NCBI GenBank assembly: GCA_017893485.1
Contig: CM030366.1
Location: 99,073,085-99,137,084 of the forward strand
DNA length: 64,000 nucleotides
Origin: Hemerocallis citrina
Taxonomy: Eukaryota > Streptophyta > Magnoliopsida > Asparagales > Asphodelaceae
Direction of reading: 5' to 3'
A program made the position numbers and the translations under genes. The notes below the pieces were generated by a model. The model was not told where the DNA came from, ran no database searches, and saw only the letters and a program-made list of their open reading frames with translations. This document shows, piece after piece, positions 57,089 to 64,000 of the stretch (positions are counted from its first letter, which is position 1; each line of letters starts with the position of its first letter).

Positions 57089-60000
57089 TGTAATACCCTG
57101 AGTTTTCAATTAATGAAAAATTATTTATTTTGCACGTAGTGTGCACGTGCAATATTTTGGTTGAATTAAATCTCATAATTATTTTATTGTGATGTGTATA
57201 AATATTTAAATATGTGTTTCAAATTATTTTACACAAAAGCCTTTTTCTTTAAATAAATAGAAAGCCTTATTTTAAAGGTCTTTTTCTTAAAAGCCCAAAA
57301 TGTAATTTATTTATTTTATTTCAAAGAACTATTTTGGCCCATAAACTAAAGCCCATGGATTAACCTATTTTTATTTAACTTGTCATGTAGAAGACAACTT
57401 AAAAACTATTTTATTTTCATACAAAATTAAAATGTACAATTTTTAGGCCTAGTTGCATGCACATGCACTACACGTACACGTGCAATATGCACTTCTCCAT
57501 GGAGGCCGGATTGCATCTTTTGGGAGGGAAACTCAAAATTTGAGTGGTAGTCATGACATGGTGGTTATTTGGTTGTGGGTAGTTTTTGTAACTCCTACTT
57601 CCATCTTGGCCTTCCATCCTACAACCAACTAGTTAATCCTAGCCCTCCATTCTATTTGATTTCTAGTATAAATACCCCCTCCCATGGCTAGTATTCTTAT
57701 GCAAATTATATCTTTCCAAACCTATAGTCTAATAGAATTATTTAGTAGTAAGTTGTGAGTTAAAAAGATTGAGAGATTGTGTGGGATTGAGTTGCATTCA
57801 AACAAGGAGAAGGAGGCCGGTCATTCCAAGGAGAGGAGCTCGGTTGGTGCTTGTGGAGCTTGTGCGCGCATCATTTAGGAGGAGGTGCATCTCGTCGCAA
57901 AGGACTTTTTGTTGCTAATTGTGTTTGTTCTCTCCATACAAGGTGGGTAACTTTTCCTATTTCTAATATAGGGATCTATGCTAGATTTAATTATCAAAAT
58001 GATGCATGAAAAATATTAATAAGAATACACTTTAATTGGGAAGTTAGTCTATGAATTGATTGGAATGTTATGATTAACTTGTATGTGGTTTTATTATTAA
58101 TTTGAGTTGTGGGTTAATTCTCCTTATTTCTAGTTAGGAATATGCTAGTATTATATTGAACCATGAAGCATGAAAATGATTAATAAGCATGCACATTAAA
58201 TTTGGAAAATGACCCCTAATTGATTGAATTGTTGACATGGAATTAGTATGTAGTTCTATCGTTAAAATTATAAGTTGCACGTGTAATTGATTATGATTAT
58301 AGATTGATGGAAGAAAATACATTTATCACCATCACAAATTATATGTAAAAGATAGTACTTTGTTAATGCTAATTTATGTTTTGAAGAGATCTTTTTGAGT
58401 TATTGTGGGAATGGATAAATTCAAAAATAAATTTGTATGTTGAATAAAAGATTAATATCAGAAAATTAATGTAAGAAAATTGTGGATAAAAAGATTAGAA
58501 GGCCAATTGTTAAGCAATGTCAAAAAATGAGAAGTATAGTAGTTGTAATGTAAAATTCATTGAATTGTGTGAAAAATATTTTTTTTTTTTGTGCAAAAAT
58601 TATTTTATGCATACTGGTATGAAAATCATGTGAGGGGAAGTCAATCTGGAATTTTTCAGTAACTTCTATAAAAGCAATATGAAACAAAGATTAATTGAAC
58701 ATCGAGACGTTTTTAACAACAGTGGCAATTGATTCAAAAGGATTTTAAATTGTACTGTGACAACCTGAGCATGTAGCTCAAGTGGTCACTGTGTGCAGCC
58801 GTGTTCTCTGGGGTGACTGGTTCGAACCCCTGTGGCATACTCTTGTTTACATTTTTTTAAAAAACATTAGAATCAGCGACAGAGAGTAATAAATACTCTC
58901 TGTCTCCTTCTTATATCGCCAGCGGCAAGTGGCCTGTTGGTTGTGGCTTTCGGTTGTTTCCCTGTGGTGCTGGGTTCGAATCTTGCTATCGGCAAGATTG
59001 AAAAATTAATTTTTTGGGGTTTTTTAAGTGTCCAAAAATTATGAAAAAAATATGGTTATTCTCCTAAAAATGTAAGGGACTTTATAAAAATGATTTGGGG
59101 ATTATTTGAATGAAATTAACTATGATTTGGAGATAAAATACATAAATAGAAATATGGTTCTATATGTGTTATTGATGTGAAATTATAACTTAATAGAATA
59201 AGTGAAATGAAGGATTAGAAGTTGATTTGGCAAAAGAAACTTGGTTATGTGACATAATGCAATTTATTTCTCATTTGTGGAACAATATGAAGTATGCATA
59301 TTGTTTAGTAATGTGAAATTTGATATGATGTGATAATTGATAAAGTGCATGAAATTCATGTACAGTTATGGACTTGTGAACAAATTAGAAGTCATGAATT
59401 GAAAAGAGAATATACATGTGAGTATGAGAACTCAACATGGGGTATTTATGAGTTGAAAATTGTGAAATGAAAATTGAAATAAAAGAGTAGCTAAGTCTCC
59501 CCCGGCATTTGGAAATGAAATGAAATGAAATTAGACCAAGGTTGGTCATGTTGAAATGAATGAATAAGTCCGGTTTAGTGGAGAGGCTAACTCTAGAGAT
59601 TTAATTTTTGTTCATGATTTTTGATAAAACTAAGGATTAGTACATAGTGGAGACGTGATGAAAGTAGAAGAAAAACATGAGTATGGGGGCCATCGGATTA
59701 GCGGTGTGAGAGCGATCCACAGGCTGCCTGCTTGATGCGTCAAGACATGGCGTGGGCGCTACTCCAGAATTATCGTCCCGGTGGCGACGCTTGTGGGATG
59801 TTCGAGTGGCTATGGGTGGTGCCATTGTTCCATGGCAGAGGTTGCCTGCTCGATGCGTCGTGTCAGTGCGTGGGATTCCCCTCCAGGCTGCCTGGACATG
59901 GGCTCGTAGATCATAGGACATCTAAGACACTACCGTAATTACAGTAGTAGATTAAGACATAACAAGGGATTGAACCCTACAAAGATGAAGAACGAATAAG

Positions 60001-60503
60001 GGCTTGCCCTCGGACCTATGTAGTATGGGATGCATAGAATCCGAACAAGTGCGCATTAGTGTCATGTAATATAAATAAATGCATTAAGGACTAAGTGCAC
60101 AATCACAACACGACATCAATAGGGTAGTCCCTTTAATTGAAATGTGACAAGTTTGTGTTTGCTAAATATAGAAAATTAAGTTATACTATTTCCGGCATAG
60201 AGAGGATGGCCGTGTATAATGTTCGTCGGTTGAATAAACTGACGTACTCACAGTCTTATATGCAGGTAAATGGCTTGTTAAAGGTTAAAGAGGAATGGAT
60301 GCTTAAAGATTATGCCATGTTGTTGTACATTTATTTAATTGTTGTAAATTTTACTTCCGCTGTGCAAATGTAAAGTGTAATATTGATGTAAACTCTGATG
60401 TAAAGTGAAAAGTTTAAATTTCCTTGTAAAATTGTACTAAAAGAAGCGGAAAGATCCTGTAGAACATCTCGAATTCAGTGTATTTGGGATTCGGGGCGTT
60501 ACA
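57089..60503 (+). mobile_element. Solo-LTR-like insertion in LINE-D ORF2, 3.4 kb
   Basis: Starts TGTAATACCC and ends GGGGCGTTACA. Flanked by GGAAA (57084-57088) and AGAAA (60504-60508), a 5-bp target duplication with one change. The interrupted ORF2 reads through when it is removed. No coding inside. Contains two tRNA-like Pol III boxes (58774-58982). The terminal strings suggest a chromovirus (Tekay/Del-type) LTR. Confidence 0.82.
58774..58985 (+). repeat. Two tRNA-like Pol III box pairs, SINE-like
   Basis: First: A-box-like TAGCTCAAGTGG (58774-58785) and a perfect B-box GGTTCGAACCC (58819-58829). Second: TGGCCTGTTGG (about 58930-58940) and GGTTCGAATCT (58973-58983). This pattern is that of tRNA-derived SINE heads. 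No cloverleaf with paired acceptor ends was seen, so this is not a tRNA gene. A small inverted repeat (AGAGAGTAATAAATACTCTCT-like) lies between. Confidence 0.55.
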
Positions 60504-60508
60504 AGAAA

Positions 60509-63270
60509 GCCGCTGCCGCTTTCCAAATATCTTTCCAGAAAGGGGAGGCCAGCCTATGGGGATGTTCCGGAAAACTCCACCAATCATTGGCCACATAGTA
60601 ATTGGCTTTGATGCTTTTGATCCTGGGGAGGTCCTCAAATTTGAGGAATCTCCAAAGCCATTTGCCTAGCAAGGCTAGGTTTTGGTGTCTAAGGTCTAAG
60701 ACCCCTAAACCACCAGCCATTTTCGAAGAGCAGACTAGTTTTTAGTTACAAAGATGCGATCCTGGATTGTAATTAGAAGAACCGGACCAGAGGAAGTTAC
60801 TTCTGATCTGGTCGATTCTTTTGATAACCCAAGAAGGGATGAAGTAGAAAGACATAATGTATAGGGGGATCGAGGAGAGAACTGAGTTGAGCAGAATTAA
60901 TCTACCGCCTCGAGACAATTGTCTCCCAGACCACACCGAAAGCCTTGATTCTACCTTAACAATCATCGGCGACCAATCCGATCTATGAAGTTTACCCCAC
61001 CTCAGTGGAATTCCTAAATACGTAATAGGAAAAGAAGCGACCGGACAGTTAAAAAAAGCAGAGATTTCATCTTGCCTATTAGGCGATCCTCCCAGCCAAA
61101 CGACAGAAGATTTCTGGAAGTTGATAGAAAGACCAGAAGCTAGCTCAAAGTAGTAGAGAAGCAGTTTCAGGTTTCTGAGGGTATGAGAATTAGGTTTGGC
61201 CAGGATGATGGTGTCATCTGCGTACTGAAGGTTCAGTACGCCAATGAAGGACCGAGACTCTCCCAGTCCTTCGATGACCTGTGCCTCCCAAGCATTGCAA
61301 AGAAGTTTACTGAACACATCTGCTACAAGAGAGAATAACAGAGAAGAAAGCGGGTCTCCTTGCCTGAGACCGCATTTGATTTTAAATTTGTGACCCTCTG
61401 AACCATTAATGAGGATGGAGGAGGTACCCGCAAATAGGCTGGATTTAATCCAAGCGATCCATTTGGGTCCAAATCCCCTATTGATTAAGATGTCGAAAAG
61501 GAACTCCCAAGATACGTTATCGTAAGCTTTTTGAAAATCAAGTTTGAGGAGAATCCCCTCAGATTTAGAATTGTGGCAAGAGGAAATGATTTCCTGAGCC
61601 GAAGCTACGCTATCGAGAATAAAACGATCCTTAATGAACCCCGATTGGGCCGGATCGATGAGAGGTGATATCACCTCTCCAAGTCTAGCCGACAGAACCT
61701 TCATGATAATTTTGAAGGTTGAATTGATAAGGCTAATCGGCCTGAAATTCGCCACGGTATTCGCTCCTAACATCTTAGGGATAAGAACAATATGCACGTA
61801 GTTGATGCGGTCAAAGGAGAAAGTGCCTAGATGTAGATCGGCGAACATCCGGAAAAGGTCATCTTTCAACCAATTCCAGAACTTTTGAAAGAAAAAGGCG
61901 GGGAATCCGTCCGGACCCGGAGCCGCATCGTTTTTTAAGGCAAATACCGCCGCCTTGATTTCTTCCATGGAGAACGGTGCTTCAAGAGCAGATAGATCAT
62001 TAGGAACTTTGCCGTACAGATGAGTCCAATCCAGGCTCAGCGCCCTCGGTTTGGACGATCCAAGGAGATTTTTATAGAAATTGAGGAAAGATTGGTGAAT
62101 ATCTTCATTAGAAGAATGTTCAATTCCCTCATGAATGATAGATAAAATATGATTACATCTTTGTCTATGGGAAGCGAAATTATGAAAAAAAGCAGTATTG
62201 CAGTCACCCTCTTTGAGCCACCGAAATTTGGCTCTTTGGGCCCATTTCACATGCTCTTGGTGAAGAATGTCCGAAAATTCTTGTTTGCATGAACGCCGCT
62301 CATTGAACAATTCAATCGAGATCGTGCCTTGCTCCTCCATTTTATCTATTGATTCAATGGAGGAGAGGTAAAACTTTTTGAAGAAATTAGTGTTAAATTG
62401 CCTTTCATTGCGCCAAATTTTACACCCGAATTTAATCGCATGGAGTTTGAGAAAAATGGACCCTAAACCAGAAGAGCCAGATATTGCCGATAGGCATTCA
62501 GAAACAAGGTTAACAAAAACTTGGTCTTGCAACCAAAATTTTTTGAATCTGAATTGATGATGACGAGGGAATTGGAAATCGGAGTGTAACGCAATTGGCA
62601 CGTGGTCAGAGGAGGGGTTAGGCAGAGCTAGAGCGAAAAAGTTGTGAAAACGGTTAATCCATTCATTGGACACCAAGAAGCGATCGAGCTTCGCCATTGA
62701 AGGTAGATGGCGGAGGTTCGACCAAGTAAAGGATCTACCCGATAACGGAATATCGGTCAGTTGTAAGGATCGGATGCACTCATTGAACCAGGGGTTGCCG
62801 AGAGACGATAGGTTAGATCTTTCGGCGGCGAATCTCGTGACATTAAAGTCGCCACAAAAGATGCACAATTCGTTAGAGTAGGGGAGAAGGGACTGGAATT
62901 CGCTCCAAAACAACGGCCGACCTATGGAGGAAGATGGGCCGTAAATGGAAATAATCGTGAGATTGGTGTTAAGAGGCATCCAAAGAAGTTGAACAATAAG
63001 GAAAAAAGTGAGACGTCTAATCAAGACTATAGAGAAAATAGCTTCTTTATAACCAAAGAGGATACCTCCCCTTGAACCAATCGCATCTAGAGAAATCCAT
63101 TTAGATATGATGGTTCCTCCGATCGATCTAAGGATCGATGGAGAGGGGGCCTCAAGCTTGGATTCTTGGATGGAAATGAGATCGCAGTGAGAAGAAGAAA
63201 TCAGATGAAAGACCGCTCTTTGTTTATCGGGACAATTCAGTCCCCTAATGTTCTAGGATAATGTAATCAT
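60509..63270 (-). pseudogene. LINE-D ORF2, N-terminal part: endonuclease and reverse transcriptase
   Basis: ATG at 63270, overlapping the ORF1 stop. It reads MITLS, then TAG at codon 6 (63255-63253) where Trp is expected (LSWNIRGLNCPDKQRA), and then continues open to 60742. Endonuclease motifs are IQESKLEAPSP and [10 protein letters not shown] (Asp/Asn). Reverse transcriptase motifs are AAPGPDGFPAFFF, KLDFQKAYDNVSWEF, GLRQGDPLSSLLFSLVAD and an intact LQYADDTIILAKPN (near 61220). A second in-frame stop at 60744-60742 follows GSHLCN, where LINE-C has Trp. The frame resumes in phase (GGLGVLDLRHQNLALLGKW) up to the LTR at 60508. Together with 57083-56212, about 1,210 codons. Confidence 0.92.
63267..63270 (-). 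other. LINE-D ORF1/ORF2 overlap (ATGA)
   Basis: ORF1 ends with TGA (63269-63267) and ORF2 starts with ATG (63270-63268), sharing ATGA. Identical in form to LINE-B although the two LINEs belong to different families. Confidence 0.88.
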
Positions 63271-63941
63271 AAAACACCATTGTGCTCCTTGACTCTTAAT
63301 CGTTCTTTTTTCCTGATGGAGAAGGCCACAGACGAAGGGGAAGAAACAGGCAAAAAACCTAATTCCGAAGAAATGGAAATGACCTCACTATCCGAGCACT
63401 GATCAAATTGAAGATGAAAGATAGAACCTAGGGGCGATCTCATTGGAACAGGATTAGAGGCAGACGGACTAGACACTGAGGGAGGTCGAGAGGCAGAAGC
63501 AACTGATTTAGCCCGTAATCGAGCACTCGATCGAATCAGACGGGGGTTGGATTTAGAAACCGATGACAAGAGATCCTTGGATAGAGCATTGATCGACACT
63601 ACTACTGTCGAGTGAAAGCCAGCAGCGACGGCCAAAGTAGAAGAGCAATTAGTGTGAGATAACGACATGGGGGATTTATTAGAGCGAGAACCAATAAATT
63701 GTTCCGGTGAAGGAAACAATCCAGTATAGAAATAAGCGCTGAATTTGGGTAAAAAAGCGCTTAAAGTGGCGTGCATCGCAATCTTAATGTCAGAAGATAT
63801 GGAACAGCTCTCACCCGAACAAAGAACAAATGAAGAGAAGCGGCATGGGTGGCGAGGCACCCGGCCGAAGAAGAAGCTAAGAAACACTAATCGCACAGCA
63901 ATAGTTTGCAAACAAAAAGAATTCAAAATGGAAAAAAACAT
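63267..63941 (-). CDS. LINE-D ORF1, C-terminal part (runs off or near the window edge)
   Basis: Open frame of 224 codons ending at TGA 63267. The visible part is rich in Ser, Pro and basic residues (ASRPPSVSSPSASN; RKKERLRVKEH) with no zinc knuckle. By position it is the tail of ORF1, the RNA-binding LINE protein, whose N-terminal domains would lie past base 64000. The real start is not in the window; the Met at 63941 is probably internal or out of context. Confidence 0.6.
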   Translation of the reverse strand: MFFSILNSFCLQTIAVRLVFLSFFFGRVPRHPCRFSSFVLCSGESCSISSDIKIAMHATLSAFLPKFSAYFYTGLFPSPEQFIGSRSNKSPMSLSHTNCSSTLAVAAGFHSTVVVSINALSKDLLSSVSKSNPRLIRSSARLRAKSVASASRPPSVSSPSASNPVPMRSPLGSIFHLQFDQCSDSEVISISSELGFLPVSSPSSVAFSIRKKERLRVKEHNGVL

Positions 63942-64000
63942 ACGAAAAAAGTAAAAACTAACCTTACTGCTGGCTAAATCCTGCTTACGATCTTCTTCTT

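Larger units (their letters stand above)
55012..64000 (-). mobile_element. LINE-D: near-complete L1-type LINE, split by a solo LTR
   Basis: Minus strand: ORF1 (from beyond 63941 to 63267), ORF2 (63270-60509 and 57083-56212), a 3' UTR of about 1.2 kb (56211-55020), and a short A tail at 55012-55019. The 3' terminal string CTCTATCCATTTCATC is shared with LINE-C. Runs off the right edge, so its 5' end and target duplication cannot be seen. ORF2 has only two nonsense changes apart from the insertion, which makes it the youngest-looking LINE in the window. Confidence 0.9.

Noticed and set aside
58774..58829. A tRNA gene
   Set aside because: The A- and B-boxes are present, but no paired acceptor stem or full cloverleaf can be formed. 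A SINE-like origin fits better.

Overview
This window is nuclear DNA of a flowering plant, probably a eudicot. One intact plant-type gene is visible: an intronless pentatricopeptide-repeat (PPR) editing factor closely resembling Arabidopsis At3g22150 (AEF1). Almost everything else is nested, decayed transposable elements: L1-type LINEs, Ty1/copia, TG...CA long terminal repeats, CACTA, MULE and hAT elements and MITEs. The species cannot be read from the sequence.

Layout. 1-14.4 kb: a minus-strand L1-type LINE (called LINE-A), about 5.8 kb, is split by a 5.58-kb CACTA element (6489-12071, TSD TAC). The CACTA has no recognisable transposase but carries two host gene pieces: the 5' end of a cyclin-H-like gene and a decayed WD40 gene resembling WDR89. 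The LINE/CACTA junction is duplicated as a 1.8-kb inverted repeat (1-1827 and 6035-7852) that probably continues off the left edge. 13.3-17.4 kb: remains of an LTR retrotransposon (gag start, primer-binding site, LTR) interrupted by a probable solo LTR. 17.4-18.5 kb: a CACTA-like end with a histone H2B tail fragment. 18.5-22.9 kb: gene space with the PPR gene. 22.8-23.4 kb: three tandem 170-bp palindromic MITEs, each set in a (TA)n run.

23.6-40.5 kb: one decayed copia element. Its pol is split by an LTR-like insertion (28310-38870, TSD TGATT), which is itself split by LINE-B (minus strand). The 3' copia LTR is split by an 894-bp hAT element. 40.9-41.5 kb: a MULE-type MITE with a near-perfect 9-bp TSD. 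43.2-53.4 kb: a decayed MULE with a plant-mobile-domain (PMD) gene on the plus strand and a MuDR-like transposase on the minus strand. The two genes converge on an array of short palindromes, and LINE-C (TSD of 14 bp) is inserted between them. 53.4-64 kb: an LTR-like element holding LINE-D (minus strand), whose ORF2 is nearly intact but is split by a 3.4-kb solo LTR (57089-60503). That LTR carries tRNA-like Pol III boxes.

Points most worth a second look: (i) ORF1 stop and ORF2 start overlap by 1-4 nt (TAATG or ATGA) in all three LINEs where the junction can be read; (ii) one palindrome consensus recurs in the MITE, at the MULE left end and in the MULE centre; (iii) gene pieces captured by CACTA elements; (iv) the long inverted duplication, which could make double-stranded RNA; (v) long G/C homopolymers of up to 40 bases in unrelated elements.
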